Source: Flavobacterium hydrophilum
GTDB lineage: Bacteria; Bacteroidota; Bacteroidia; Flavobacteriales; Flavobacteriaceae
Direction of reading: 5' to 3'
Length of the DNA stretch: 64,000 nucleotides
Assembly (NCBI RefSeq): GCF_003202405.1
Contig: NZ_QJHL01000002.1
Location: 62,001-126,000 of the forward strand
Under the pieces are notes generated by a model. The model worked only from the letters and a program-made list of their open reading frames with translations. It made no database searches and was not told the origin of the DNA. A program made the translations under genes and the position numbers. Positions 8,468-17,394 of the stretch are shown piece by piece. Position 1 is the first letter of the stretch. Each line of letters opens with the position of its first letter.

Positions 8468-9136
8468 TTATACCAAAACTGAACTTTCAGTAAAGCTATG
8501 CAGCGATATTATTTCTTTTTGAAACACAATATGAGATCCTTCCTTAACAATAATTTCTGTTGAAGTCTGATCATAACAGAGCTGCGTTTTTAGAAACACA
8601 CTCCCTCTTTTAGTTTCAAAACCATACGGATTTAACTGATTTACAGGAGCTGGAAATAAATAGTTCGTTAAATCAACACTAGTGTTTTTTGCCTTTAATT
8701 CTTTCATAGCTACTGTTATGGCTTCCAGATCAAATCCCGACAATGGCTTGAGCGAATTCCACTCTCCATTTGAATTTTTTCCAAAACACAACAAAACATC
8801 ATCTAGTTTTCCTGTTCCGTTAACATGAAGATGCATTGGAAACATTTTTAACTGATTATCTGCAGAGCTGTAACAAAAATTTCCGGAAGGTCTGTATCCT
8901 GTTTTTTCCCAACTTAGACTTGCTTTTTTATAACAGTCTAAAAGTGCAGCATCTGCTAAAAAGACATCAGAAGAATTTGATTTTGAAAAATGAGATAAAA
9001 CATTTTCCTCTTCTTTATTAGAATCCGAAAACGTATTAAAAGTATTTTGAGCTAGAAGCGAGCTTCCACAAATAAGAGTAGTAGCACCTACAAATCCAAC
9101 ATTTTTGATAAAATTTCTACGTGTTAAATCAATCAT
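8468..9136 (-). CDS. Tat-signal protein of the collar cassette, function unknown
   Basis: 222 residues. The N-terminus is a twin-arginine signal: TRRNFIK (5-11) followed by a hydrophobic stretch and a likely cut after SSLLAQ (about residue 30). The mature part has no recognised catalytic motif; it contains a few cysteines and an aromatic/His-containing central region (MFPMHLHVNG). It is the first gene of the collar operon. A Tat signal normally means export of a folded, often cofactor-containing protein, so a periplasmic or surface-assembled role is plausible. tatA lies next upstream on the same strand with a terminator between, so the neighbourhood may be chance. Confidence 0.7.
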   Translation of the reverse strand: MIDLTRRNFIKNVGFVGATTLICGSSLLAQNTFNTFSDSNKEEENVLSHFSKSNSSDVFLADAALLDCYKKASLSWEKTGYRPSGNFCYSSADNQLKMFPMHLHVNGTGKLDDVLLCFGKNSNGEWNSLKPLSGFDLEAITVAMKELKAKNTSVDLTNYLFPAPVNQLNPYGFETKRGSVFLKTQLCYDQTSTEIIVKEGSHIVFQKEIISLHSFTESSVLV

Positions 9137-9320
9137 AATAAATGTTTTTATAAGTATAAATTTAAGATAAAATTATTAAAAACATTTATTAAAAACTAAA
9201 ATAATGTTAAATATTAATTAAATAGTACAATAATCGATGATTTATTCCGTTGCTTGAAAGTTCATTCAAAGAAAAAACATATTGATTTTGCGGGTATTTT
9301 AATAAATTGACACAAAAAAA

Positions 9321-9350
9321 CCCAACTAAAACATCTACTGTTTAGTTGGG
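9321..9350 (-). terminator. Terminator downstream of tatA
   Basis: Perfect 10-bp arms CCCAACTAAA / TTTAGTTGGG with a 10-nt loop. The adjoining A run at 9313-9320 makes a U tract on the minus strand. It ends the tatA transcript about 25 bp past its stop. Confidence 0.85.
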
Positions 9351-9374
9351 TATAAATATTTCTTTAGAAGATTC

Positions 9375-9551
9375 TTATTTAACTTCTTCTTCTTCTTTTT
9401 TAGCAGCAGGCTGATCGTCTTTGGCTGCGTTTTTAAATTCTTTAATTCCGCTTCCTAGTCCTTTCATTAATTCCGGAATTTTTTTACCTCCAAAAAGTAA
9501 TAAAACAACTGCCAATATAATTAGGATTTCTGTAACGCCAAATCTTCCCAT
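9375..9551 (-). CDS. tatA: Sec-independent translocase subunit TatA/TatE
   Basis: About 58 residues, short but complete. It begins [28 protein letters not shown]: an N-terminal membrane helix, the FGG/KKIPEL hinge of TatA, then an amphipathic helix ([16 protein letters not shown]) and a charged, Glu/Lys-rich tail. This is the canonical TatA plan; TatA oligomers form the protein-conducting element with TatBC in the inner membrane. The exact stop is placed to within a few bases. A hairpin terminator follows. The divergent neighbour on the plus strand is the membrane protein/GH3 pair. tatC is not in the window. Confidence 0.9.
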   Translation of the reverse strand: MGRFGVTEILIILAVVLLLFGGKKIPELMKGLGSGIKEFKNAAKDDQPAAKKEEEEVK

Positions 9552-9734
9552 AATAATAAAATTAATGCCGAAGCAATTTATATAAATTTTTGTTGCAAAT
9601 GTATATAGAATATACGAACAACAAGAGTTTTTGGATTAAAATGTTTGTTTATGACAGCGTTAAATATTTTATAAAATAAAAAAATTAAGTATATTATATG
9701 AAATCTGACCCACACTAACAAATGTATTAATTGT

Positions 9735-9742
9735 TATATTTG
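9735..9742 (+). promoter_or_regulatory. -7 promoter element TATATTTG
   Basis: Exact TAnnTTTG match 18 bp before the ATG at 9761. No clear TTTG -33 box was seen at the expected distance. Confidence 0.5.
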
Positions 9743-9760
9743 CGACTATAAGTAACCGAA

Positions 9761-10249
9761 ATGACAGGGAAAAAACATAATTTCAGAAAAAAATTATTTA
9801 CCAAAAACCGATTGGTTATTTTGAATGAAGATACATTTGAAGAAATATTTTCGTTTAAACTTAATTTAATGAATGTGTTTGTTGTTCTTTCCTTAGGCGG
9901 AATTTTCTTAATTCTGATTACCACATTTATAATTGCTTTTACGCCTTTGCGCGAATTTATTCCAGGATACTCGTCTTCACAATTAAAAAAGAATGCTTTG
10001 GAATTAGCTATAAAATCGGATTCATTAACCACTTCACTCAGAAAAAATGAGGCCTACATTAAATCGATTCAAAAGGTACTGAACGGTGAATTAGAATATG
10101 CCAAATTTAATAAAGACTCAATTTTGGCCGAGTCTGAAGAAATTCAGGAAACCAATATGAATGCCTCTGAAGAAGAGATTAAGCTTAGGGATGAAGTGGC
10201 TAAAATAGAAAAAGAGTCGGGCGAAAACAAAGCAAATAAAAAGAAATAA
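9761..10249 (+). CDS. Single-pass membrane protein, function unknown
   Basis: 162 residues. A basic cytoplasmic N-terminus (KKHNFRKKLFTKNRL) leads to one strong membrane helix (about 45-66, VFVVLSLGGIFLILITTFIIAF). The rest (about 85-162) is a charged, helical, coiled-coil-like tail rich in Glu and Lys. The N-terminal part resembles the membrane-anchored start of some Bacteroidota M23 peptidases, but no LytM domain follows, so this is either a separate family or a shortened relative. It ends 11 bp before the GH3 gene and is likely co-transcribed with it. Confidence 0.7.
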   Translation: MTGKKHNFRKKLFTKNRLVILNEDTFEEIFSFKLNLMNVFVVLSLGGIFLILITTFIIAFTPLREFIPGYSSSQLKKNALELAIKSDSLTTSLRKNEAYIKSIQKVLNGELEYAKFNKDSILAESEEIQETNMNASEEEIKLRDEVAKIEKESGENKANKKK

Positions 10250-10260
10250 TACCACAGAAA

Positions 10261-11745
10261 ATGTCAATTAAATCGATAGCAGCAAAAATATTTGCCCGAA
10301 AAATATACAAACAAACACTTTCCTGGTCTGAGAAGCCGGTTGAAACTCAGTTAAGGGTTTTTAAGAATCTGATCGAAAGTGCCAAAGCAACTGAATTTGG
10401 AAAAGACCATCATTTTGATGTGATAACAAAAATTGAAGACTTTCAAAAGAATGTTCCAATCCGGGATTATGAAGATCTAAAAACCTATATCGAAAAAGTA
10501 AAAACAGGTCAGGAAAATATTCTCTGGAAAGGTAAACCCATTTATTTTGCCAAGACTTCCGGAACAACATCCGGAGCCAAATATATTCCGCTTACAAAAG
10601 AATCAATGCCTTCGCATATCAATGCTGCGCGTAATGCGATTCTGCATTATATCAACGAAACCGGAAACGCTGATTTTGTCGACGGAAAGATGATTTTTTT
10701 ACAGGGAAGCCCAATTTTGACTGAAAAACACGGAATAAATTTTGGCCGACTTTCCGGGATTGTGGCACACTTTGTTCCGAAATATTTGCAGAGAAACAGA
10801 ATGCCGTCCTGGGAAACGAATTGCATTGAAGACTGGGAAACTAAAGTAAATGCCATTGTAGACGAAACCATTAAAGAAGATATGGCTGTAATTTCAGGAA
10901 TTCCATCCTGGGTTCAGATGTATTTTGAAAAATTGCAGGAAAAAAGTGGAGGGAAAAAAATCAGTGAGATATTCAAAAACTTCAATCTGTTTATTTACGG
11001 CGGCGTTAATTATGAACCTTACCGTGCAAAATTTGAGCAGATGATTGGTAAAAAAGTAGACAGCATCGAATTGTTTCCGGCTTCAGAAGGTTTTTTTGCT
11101 TATCAGGATTCACAAAAAGAAAAAGGAATGCTTTTATTACTGAATTCGGGAATTTTTTATGAATTCATAAAAGCCGATGAATTTTTTACCGAGAATCCAA
11201 AACGATACACAATTGGGGAAGTTGAGGTAGGTATAAATTATGCTTTAATAGTTTCTACAAATGCCGGACTTTGGGGTTATAATATTGGCGATACGGTTCA
11301 GTTTACATCTCTGAAACCATATCGTGTCATAGTTTCAGGACGTATCAAACATTATATTTCGGCTTTTGGAGAACACGTTATTGCCAATGAAGTTGAAAAC
11401 GCCATGAAAGAAGCTACAGTTGGAACCAATATTGTAATAAACGAATTTACCGTTGCTCCACAAATCACGCCTGCCAGCGGACTACCGTATCACGAATGGC
11501 TGATAGAATTTGAAAATGAACCAGAAAATATGCAGGCTTTCGCCGAAGCAATTGACGATTCAATGCGAAAACAAAACATTTACTACGATGATTTAATCAC
11601 CGGAAATGTTTTGCAGAAAGTGGTTGTAACCAAAGTTTCAAAAAATGGTTTTCAGGAATACATGAAATCACAGGGAAAATTAGGTGGACAAAATAAAATC
11701 CCCAGGTTGTCGAACGACAGAAAGATTGCGGATAATTTGAAGTAA
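10261..11745 (+). CDS. GH3-family acyl-amido synthetase
   Basis: 494 residues, the usual GH3 length. GH3 enzymes adenylate a carboxylic acid and join it to an amino acid or amine. The ATP/phosphate loop is TSGTTSGA (99-106), and the central FPASEGFFAYQDS and the GYNIGDTVQF segments are typical of the bacterial branch. Bacterial GH3 substrates are largely unknown, so no specific acid is claimed. It is downstream of the single-pass membrane protein with an 11-bp gap. Not to be confused with glycoside hydrolase family 3, which shares the abbreviation. Confidence 0.88.
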   Translation: MSIKSIAAKIFARKIYKQTLSWSEKPVETQLRVFKNLIESAKATEFGKDHHFDVITKIEDFQKNVPIRDYEDLKTYIEKVKTGQENILWKGKPIYFAKTSGTTSGAKYIPLTKESMPSHINAARNAILHYINETGNADFVDGKMIFLQGSPILTEKHGINFGRLSGIVAHFVPKYLQRNRMPSWETNCIEDWETKVNAIVDETIKEDMAVISGIPSWVQMYFEKLQEKSGGKKISEIFKNFNLFIYGGVNYEPYRAKFEQMIGKKVDSIELFPASEGFFAYQDSQKEKGMLLLLNSGIFYEFIKADEFFTENPKRYTIGEVEVGINYALIVSTNAGLWGYNIGDTVQFTSLKPYRVIVSGRIKHYISAFGEHVIANEVENAMKEATVGTNIVINEFTVAPQITPASGLPYHEWLIEFENEPENMQAFAEAIDDSMRKQNIYYDDLITGNVLQKVVVTKVSKNGFQEYMKSQGKLGGQNKIPRLSNDRKIADNLK

Positions 11746-11784
11746 GGAATGACATTTTAGACGTATAGTTTGAATTAAAATCGA

Positions 11785-12390
11785 ATGAATTTAAAAACAA
11801 AAGCAAAATATTTATTTCTTTATTTAGTACTTACTGCAATAGGTGTTTTGTTGGCCTTTAGATATTGGTGGACAGATCCATTAATTCTCTCAGGTTTAAA
11901 TAAATTCACTATTGTTTTATTGTTTTCTGTCGGAATATGCTGGTTGGGTATATTATTTCTCAGTATAATGATAATTCGACTTTTAATTGTGAAGATTGAC
12001 AACCATAAGTTCATTTCTCCATTAGATTTAACAAACAACAAATATTACGCTTCAGAAATAGGTTTAAAAAAAGCTAAAATATTCGGGAATGCAATTGCTT
12101 TTATTGGATTTCCAATGTTATTTTTGACAATTTTTTTGTTTAGGTTTTTAATAGGAATTTACGAAACTCATGAACTGGCAACAAATGGAGTTATTGAAAA
12201 TATTGTTATAAAAAAATTAAACAAAGACATCAAAAAAAATAGTTATGCTTTTATTGAATATGGAAAAGGAAAGCATTCAGTAAATATTCAATCGGACTAT
12301 TTAAGATTGAATGATACTATTAAAATTATTTATTCGAATAGAAATCCAAATATTGTAAAATTTTTTAATGAATATAAAGAAAACGAGTAA
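11785..12390 (+). CDS. Hypothetical membrane protein
   Basis: 201 residues with three clear hydrophobic helices (about 9-27, 42-70, 110-132), followed by a soluble C-terminal half of about 65 residues with predicted beta-strands and a lysine-rich stretch (NIVIKKLNKDIKKN). No family is recognised. The start ATG follows GH3 by about 40 bp, but the base composition is more AT-rich than the GH3 gene, and the two need not be an operon. Confidence 0.65.
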   Translation: MNLKTKAKYLFLYLVLTAIGVLLAFRYWWTDPLILSGLNKFTIVLLFSVGICWLGILFLSIMIIRLLIVKIDNHKFISPLDLTNNKYYASEIGLKKAKIFGNAIAFIGFPMLFLTIFLFRFLIGIYETHELATNGVIENIVIKKLNKDIKKNSYAFIEYGKGKHSVNIQSDYLRLNDTIKIIYSNRNPNIVKFFNEYKENE

Positions 12391-12475
12391 CTTAAGTTTT
12401 CTAACAATTTGTTAAATGCTGCTTTACTAAAGTCTTATTTAAAATTCATACTTTAGTCTATTGGAAACTCTTTTC

Positions 12476-12494
12476 ATCTTCAATGTTTGAAGAT
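12476..12494. promoter_or_regulatory. Inverted repeat upstream of the DUF6909-like gene
   Basis: Perfect 8-bp inverted repeat ATCTTCAA-TGT-TTGAAGAT ending 17 bp before the ATG at 12512. It could be an operator or a hairpin in the 5' leader; no U tract follows, so a terminator for the upstream gene is less likely. Confidence 0.4.
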
Positions 12495-12511
12495 TTTTAA
12501 AATAAAACCAC

Positions 12512-14191
12512 ATGAAAGAAACTAAACATATATCAAGATCAAGAGCACAGGAATCATCAGCTGCAATTGAGAAAATGTACATAACGATGCGCCATTTATT
12601 CAACCGTGGTTTTTACAAACCAATGGGAGTTTCTGGTGATAGCTTACGCGAATCTTTATTGGCATTGCGTCCTGAAATTTACGGAAATATTGCTGAGGAA
12701 AAAGTAGAATTAAATGGACTTTTATACGTTATTGAGCGACTTCCGATAGGGATTGAACAATGCCGGTTCATCAATTTAACTTCAGATGAGGGGTATTCTA
12801 AATCGCATTTCCAACCGATTGTTCCTCCAAAAAGAAGAAGAAACTGCTACCGAATTGACGAAGAACAAATGAATGTCGAAATCACACGTGGTCGATCAGA
12901 CATTTATGATATCCTGACGCATTTGACATTTATCTTTATCGAATCACATAAAATCAAAAACAGAATTTTAATTGATGATGGTGGAGAAGTTTCACGTGAC
13001 TGGCTGAAGTTAGAACAAGCGATTTTGCAAACCAAAAAATTATCACAAGTAGAAAAAGAAAAAGCAATTTCACATGTTGCCAATATCTTAGCGCGAACGT
13101 TTGAAGAAGTTCTGGATATCTACGATGCTTTTGGTTCTGAAAATGCTCCTGATCGTTTTCTCCATGTTATTTACTGGCTTGGAAAATTAGCCATTGAAGA
13201 AATGATCGATAACAATAAAAGAACTATAACTTTCAGTCCTGTTTTAAGAGAACGATTAGGACATCATATTCACGGAGAAATCTGGGCAACAAATATCAAA
13301 GAAGTTTTAAAAGCAAATAATCTTTTAAAGAGACCAATTCATATCATTAGTGCCAACATGCACAGCGTAATGAATTCTATTTTTGCAACGCCGTTGTTGA
13401 AAACTAAATTCAAAGACAAATCGGATTTCTTTATTTACGAAGAGTTAAGCAAATCAGCAGCTAAGGAAACCAGAAACATTGTGGAAGAATTGGCTATAAA
13501 AAACGGAATGATTTCTTTGCCTGACACATCCGGAACGAATATCGATGTTCAGATTTTTGATACGGCTAAAATTGACTGGTCAAAAACAGCATTTTCGTAT
13601 GCAAATGTAGGGGAAGAAAAACCAGTTATAATTGTAATGGATTATGCTTTTGGGGAACAGGCCTATGAAACCATAGATGAACTTTTGAAACCGTATAAAA
13701 AAGATACTTTATTGAATGTAAAATCAGTTTCAATAATGGGCAAGGCGGGGATTCTGGAAGGTGGAAAAGGAGATATCATGATTCCGTCAGCGCATATAAA
13801 CGAAGGAACTGCCGATAATTATTTCTTCGAAAACGAACTGACAGGCGCCATGTTTGAAGGAAACGACATTGCTGTTTTTGAAGGTGCTATGGTGACGGTT
13901 TTAGGAACCTCTTTGCAAAACAGGGAATTACTGAAATTTTTCCATGAATCAACCTGGGGTGTAATTGGCCTTGAAATGGAAGGCTCTTACTACCAGAAAG
14001 CAATACAATCTGCCTCAAAAATCAGAAAAAGTGTTCCTCATGATATTAAAGTGCGATACGCATATTATGCTTCAGATAATCCTTTAGAAACCGGAAGCAC
14101 ACTAGCTTCAGGAGGTTTAGGAACAACAGGTGTAAAGCCAACTTATTTAATTACGATTAAGATATTGGAGCAAATTTTAAATCTTAAATAA
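12512..14191 (+). CDS. DUF6909-like protein with nucleoside phosphorylase/AMP nucleosidase-type C-terminus
   Basis: 559 residues. The first 300 residues are an uncharacterised helical domain with a basic patch (PPKRRRNCYR). The C-terminal part resembles PNP/UDP nucleosidases: a GKAGILEGGKGDIMIPSAHI segment resembles the glycine-rich nucleoside/phosphate site, and GLEMEGSYY near the end is the NxEMEG-type motif that binds the ribose in this superfamily. It has often been annotated AMP nucleosidase in Flavobacteriia. The true reaction is not known and the N-terminal domain differs from E. coli Amn. Preceded by a perfect inverted repeat. Confidence 0.75.
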   Translation: MKETKHISRSRAQESSAAIEKMYITMRHLFNRGFYKPMGVSGDSLRESLLALRPEIYGNIAEEKVELNGLLYVIERLPIGIEQCRFINLTSDEGYSKSHFQPIVPPKRRRNCYRIDEEQMNVEITRGRSDIYDILTHLTFIFIESHKIKNRILIDDGGEVSRDWLKLEQAILQTKKLSQVEKEKAISHVANILARTFEEVLDIYDAFGSENAPDRFLHVIYWLGKLAIEEMIDNNKRTITFSPVLRERLGHHIHGEIWATNIKEVLKANNLLKRPIHIISANMHSVMNSIFATPLLKTKFKDKSDFFIYEELSKSAAKETRNIVEELAIKNGMISLPDTSGTNIDVQIFDTAKIDWSKTAFSYANVGEEKPVIIVMDYAFGEQAYETIDELLKPYKKDTLLNVKSVSIMGKAGILEGGKGDIMIPSAHINEGTADNYFFENELTGAMFEGNDIAVFEGAMVTVLGTSLQNRELLKFFHESTWGVIGLEMEGSYYQKAIQSASKIRKSVPHDIKVRYAYYASDNPLETGSTLASGGLGTTGVKPTYLITIKILEQILNLK

Positions 14192-14232
14192 TCAATTCAT
14201 AACAAATAGTCATTTTATAGAATTGAAAAAAG

Positions 14233-14240
14233 TAAATTTG
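14233..14240 (+). promoter_or_regulatory. -7 promoter element TAAATTTG
   Basis: Exact TAnnTTTG match 19 bp before the uxs ATG, marking a likely promoter for the exopolysaccharide mini-operon. Confidence 0.5.
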
Positions 14241-14259
14241 CTTCCGGAAACAAATTAAT

Positions 14260-15243
14260 ATGAAAAGAATACTTATTACAGGTGCCGCAGGATTTTTAGG
14301 ATCACATTTGTGCGATAGATTTATCAAGGAGGGTTATTATGTTATCGGAATGGATAATCTGATTACCGGAGATCTTAAAAATATTGAACATTTGTTCAAA
14401 TTAGAGCATTTTGAGTTTTACCATCATGACATTACAAAATTTGTTCATATTCCGGGAGAATTAGATTATATTTTGCACTTTGCTTCGCCTGCAAGCCCAA
14501 TAGATTATTTAAAAATTCCAATCCAAACCTTAAAAGTTGGATCTTTAGGAACCCACAATTTATTAGGATTGGCTCGTGTCAAAAAAGCAAGGATTTTGAT
14601 TGCTTCAACTTCTGAAGTATATGGAGATCCTTTAGTTCACCCACAAACAGAAGAATACTACGGAAATGTAAACACAATTGGGCCACGAGGAGTTTACGAT
14701 GAGGCCAAACGTTTTCAGGAATCAATCACAATGGCGTATCATACTTTTCATGGGGTCGAAACCAGAATAGTTCGTATTTTTAATACCTACGGTCCAAGAA
14801 TGCGTCTTAATGACGGCCGTGTAATTCCGGCTTTTATAGGGCAGGCACTTCGTGGAGAAGATTTAACCATTTTTGGAGACGGAATGCAAACCCGCTCATT
14901 TTGTTATGTAGATGATCAGGTCGAGGGAATCTTCAGATTATTGCATTCAGATTATGTATATCCGGTAAATATTGGAAATCCGGACGAGATTACAATCAAA
15001 GATTTTGCTGAGGAAATTATAAAACTTACGGGGACTAATCAAAAAGTAGTGTACCATCCATTACCAATAAATGATCCTTTACAGCGTCAGCCGGATACAT
15101 CCAAAGCAAAAGAATTATTGGGCTGGGAAGCTAAGGTAAACAGAGCTGAGGGAATGAAAATTACCTATGATTATTTTAAATCGCTGTCAAAAGAAGAGCT
15201 TTCAAAAGAGGAGCATAAAGATTTTTCAAATTATATAAAATAA
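14260..15243 (+). CDS. uxs: UDP-glucuronate decarboxylase (UDP-xylose synthase), SDR family
   Basis: 327 residues. Extended short-chain dehydrogenase fold with the NAD+ loop [10 protein letters not shown] (8-17), STSEVYGDP (116-124) holding the catalytic Ser/Thr, and Tyr146-x3-Lys150 in YDEAK. The [11 protein letters not shown] context, [12 protein letters not shown] and RSFCYVDD are typical of UDP-glucuronate decarboxylases, which turn UDP-glucuronate into UDP-xylose by oxidation, decarboxylation and re-reduction. Its stop overlaps the start of the glycosylphosphotransferase gene by one base, so they are co-translated and serve envelope polysaccharide synthesis. Another extended-SDR NDP-sugar activity is possible but less likely. 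Confidence 0.85.
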   Translation: MKRILITGAAGFLGSHLCDRFIKEGYYVIGMDNLITGDLKNIEHLFKLEHFEFYHHDITKFVHIPGELDYILHFASPASPIDYLKIPIQTLKVGSLGTHNLLGLARVKKARILIASTSEVYGDPLVHPQTEEYYGNVNTIGPRGVYDEAKRFQESITMAYHTFHGVETRIVRIFNTYGPRMRLNDGRVIPAFIGQALRGEDLTIFGDGMQTRSFCYVDDQVEGIFRLLHSDYVYPVNIGNPDEITIKDFAEEIIKLTGTNQKVVYHPLPINDPLQRQPDTSKAKELLGWEAKVNRAEGMKITYDYFKSLSKEELSKEEHKDFSNYIK

Positions 15244-16595
15244 TGCGGACAAAAACAGGAAAATATTCAGGCTATATCCGTCCGTTCTCCTATTTGATTG
15301 ATTTGCTTATTATCAATTTTTTTGCGGTTTATATTGCACGTTTTCCTGTCGATAATATTTTATTTTTATTTGTATTAAATTTAGGCTGGATTGGGATTGC
15401 TTCAGATTTAGGTTTTTACGAAGTATATCGTTATACTAAAGTTATAACGATTTTAAATTGTGCCTTAAAACAAGCCTGTTTATTTGGATTTGTTGTTTTT
15501 GCACTGGCATTCTTTTATGCTGATGAAACCAGTTTTAGAACTTTATTGTTTTATTTATGGTTTATTTTTATTCTGATTTTATTCATAAAATTTTCAATCT
15601 ATTATTTTCTTCAGACATATAGAGTTGTTTATGGAGGAAACCATCGAAGAGTTGTTTTGTTTGGTAACAAAACAAGTACTGCTCCGTTAAAACATTTTTT
15701 TACAGAAAATCCTGATTATGGATATGAATTGATCCATGTTTTTGAATTCGAAGAAGTAAAACCAGAACATATAGTACAAATGCTTGAATTCGTTCTGAAT
15801 AGAGGAATGGATGAAATGTATTGTTCAACGATTGGTTTGTCTCAGGATCAGATGAATGAAATTATTGATTTTGCGGATAGTAATTTAAAGACATTGAAAT
15901 TCATACCGGAAGGAAATCAAATATTTTTTAGAAATTTTATCTTAGAATATTATGATTACATTCCTGTAATTGCACTTAGAAGTATTCGATTAGATGAAAA
16001 TTTGTATAAAATAATGAAACGAACTTTTGACATTATTTTTTCAATAGTAATCATTTTAGGAGTACTTTCATGGGTACTTCCAATTCTGGGAATTTTAATA
16101 AAACTGGAATCAAAAGGACCTGCTTTATTAAAGCAGAAACGTAATGGACTTAATAACAAGGAATTCAATTGTTATAAATTTCGATCAATGGAAATGAATG
16201 ATGAAATCTATACAAATCAGGTCTCTAAAAATGACCCGAGAGTTACTAAAATTGGAAAGTTTATCAGAAAAACCAGTATTGATGAACTGCCTCAGTTTTT
16301 AAATGTTTTGATTGGAGATATGTCAGTAGTTGGCCCCCGGCCGCATATGGTAATTTATAATCAGGAATATGTACTTAAAGTAGATAAATTTATGGTACGT
16401 CATTTTATAAAACCAGGCATTACCGGTTTAGCGCAGACAAAAGGTTTCAGAGGAGAAATCGAAACGGATTATGATATTATAAACCGTGTAAAATATGATA
16501 TTTTTTATATCGAAAACTGGTCAATTTTATTAGACTTGAAAATTATTATAATTACGATTTACCATATTATTAAAGGTGATGAAAAAGCATATTGA
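15243..16595 (+). CDS. Exopolysaccharide polyprenyl glycosylphosphotransferase
   Basis: 450 residues. Four N-terminal membrane helices (about 15-130), a central Rossmann-like CoA-binding type domain (about 140-235), a fifth hydrophobic segment (about 262-285), and the C-terminal bacterial sugar transferase domain with YKFRSM, DELPQFLNVLIGDMSVVGPRP and KPGITGLAQTKGFRG. These are the hallmarks of WbaP/WcaJ-type enzymes, which move a sugar-1-phosphate onto undecaprenyl phosphate and start repeat-unit assembly. The start overlaps uxs by one base and the end overlaps the GT2 gene by four bases (ATGA). Confidence 0.92.
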   Translation: MRTKTGKYSGYIRPFSYLIDLLIINFFAVYIARFPVDNILFLFVLNLGWIGIASDLGFYEVYRYTKVITILNCALKQACLFGFVVFALAFFYADETSFRTLLFYLWFIFILILFIKFSIYYFLQTYRVVYGGNHRRVVLFGNKTSTAPLKHFFTENPDYGYELIHVFEFEEVKPEHIVQMLEFVLNRGMDEMYCSTIGLSQDQMNEIIDFADSNLKTLKFIPEGNQIFFRNFILEYYDYIPVIALRSIRLDENLYKIMKRTFDIIFSIVIILGVLSWVLPILGILIKLESKGPALLKQKRNGLNNKEFNCYKFRSMEMNDEIYTNQVSKNDPRVTKIGKFIRKTSIDELPQFLNVLIGDMSVVGPRPHMVIYNQEYVLKVDKFMVRHFIKPGITGLAQTKGFRGEIETDYDIINRVKYDIFYIENWSILLDLKIIIITIYHIIKGDEKAY

Positions 16596-17362
16596 TGAGT
16601 GAGTTAGTTTCTATCATAACACCTACATATAATGCCGAAAAATACATTCGGGAAACGCTGCAATCTGTAGTGAATCAAAGTTATCAAAACTGGGAAATGA
16701 TTTTGGCTGATGATGCTTCAACAGATAATACAGTTGCAATAATTGAAAAATTTGCTCAAAAAGACAGTCGAATAAAATTGTTTAAATTACCAGAAAATCG
16801 AGGAAACGGTTTTGCCAGAAACGCCGCATTAGAAAAAGCAAGTGGAAAATATATTGCCTACTTAGATGCCGATGATTTATGGTTTCCCGAGAAGTTAGAA
16901 AAACAAATACAATTTTTAAAAACGAATCATCAGCATTTTACTTTTAGTTTTTACGATTCAATTGATGAAGAAGGAAATAATTTAAACAGAAGAGTTGAAT
17001 CACCAAATCCGTTAACCTATAAACAATTGTTTTTTTGTAACTATGTAGGCAATTTGACAGCAATTTATGATGCAGATTATTTTGGAAAAATTATTCTGGA
17101 AACGTCACAAAAAAGACAAGACTGGAGAATATGGCTTACAATTTTAAAACAAATTAAAATTGCAAAACCATTCCCGGAATCTTTGGCATTTTACAGAATA
17201 AGGGAAAACTCCGTTTCATCCTCAAAATTCAAACTGATCAAACACAATTTTGGTGTTTATCGAGAATTTCATGAATTTAATTTTGTGTTTTCTGTTTTGT
17301 TGATGGCTCGATTTTTATTCACACAGTTAATTATAAAGCCTCGATATATAAAGAATATTTAG
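16592..17362 (+). CDS. Glycosyltransferase family 2
   Basis: 256 residues. GT-A fold: SIITPTYNAEKYIRETLQSV at the N-terminus, LADDAS for the first acidic motif, GNGFARNAALEKASGKYIAYLDADD with the DxD-type metal site, and W-rich acceptor loop (KRQDWRIWLTIL). Cytoplasmic or membrane-peripheral; adds one sugar to the lipid-linked repeat unit. It starts inside the end of the polyprenyl transferase gene (ATGA overlap). A short gap with a hairpin-like repeat copy (17368-17394) separates it from the convergent ORF6N gene. Confidence 0.9.
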   Translation: MMSELVSIITPTYNAEKYIRETLQSVVNQSYQNWEMILADDASTDNTVAIIEKFAQKDSRIKLFKLPENRGNGFARNAALEKASGKYIAYLDADDLWFPEKLEKQIQFLKTNHQHFTFSFYDSIDEEGNNLNRRVESPNPLTYKQLFFCNYVGNLTAIYDADYFGKIILETSQKRQDWRIWLTILKQIKIAKPFPESLAFYRIRENSVSSSKFKLIKHNFGVYREFHEFNFVFSVLLMARFLFTQLIIKPRYIKNI

Positions 17363-17367
17363 GAATC

Positions 17368-17394
17368 TTGGAAGTCGCAATTTGTGACCTCCAA
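17368..17394. repeat. Degenerate copy of the ORF6N palindrome
   Basis: The right arm TTGTGACCTCCAATT (17382-17396) is identical to that of the perfect palindrome at 17688-17718; the left arm (TTGGAAGTCGCAA) has two mismatches. It lies just after the GT2 stop and just past the 3' end of the ORF6N gene. Confidence 0.7.

Noticed and set aside
9761..10249. M23 peptidase
   Set aside because: The N-terminal anchor is similar to such proteins, but no LytM domain or zinc motif follows before the stop, and no frameshifted remnant was found before the GH3 gene.
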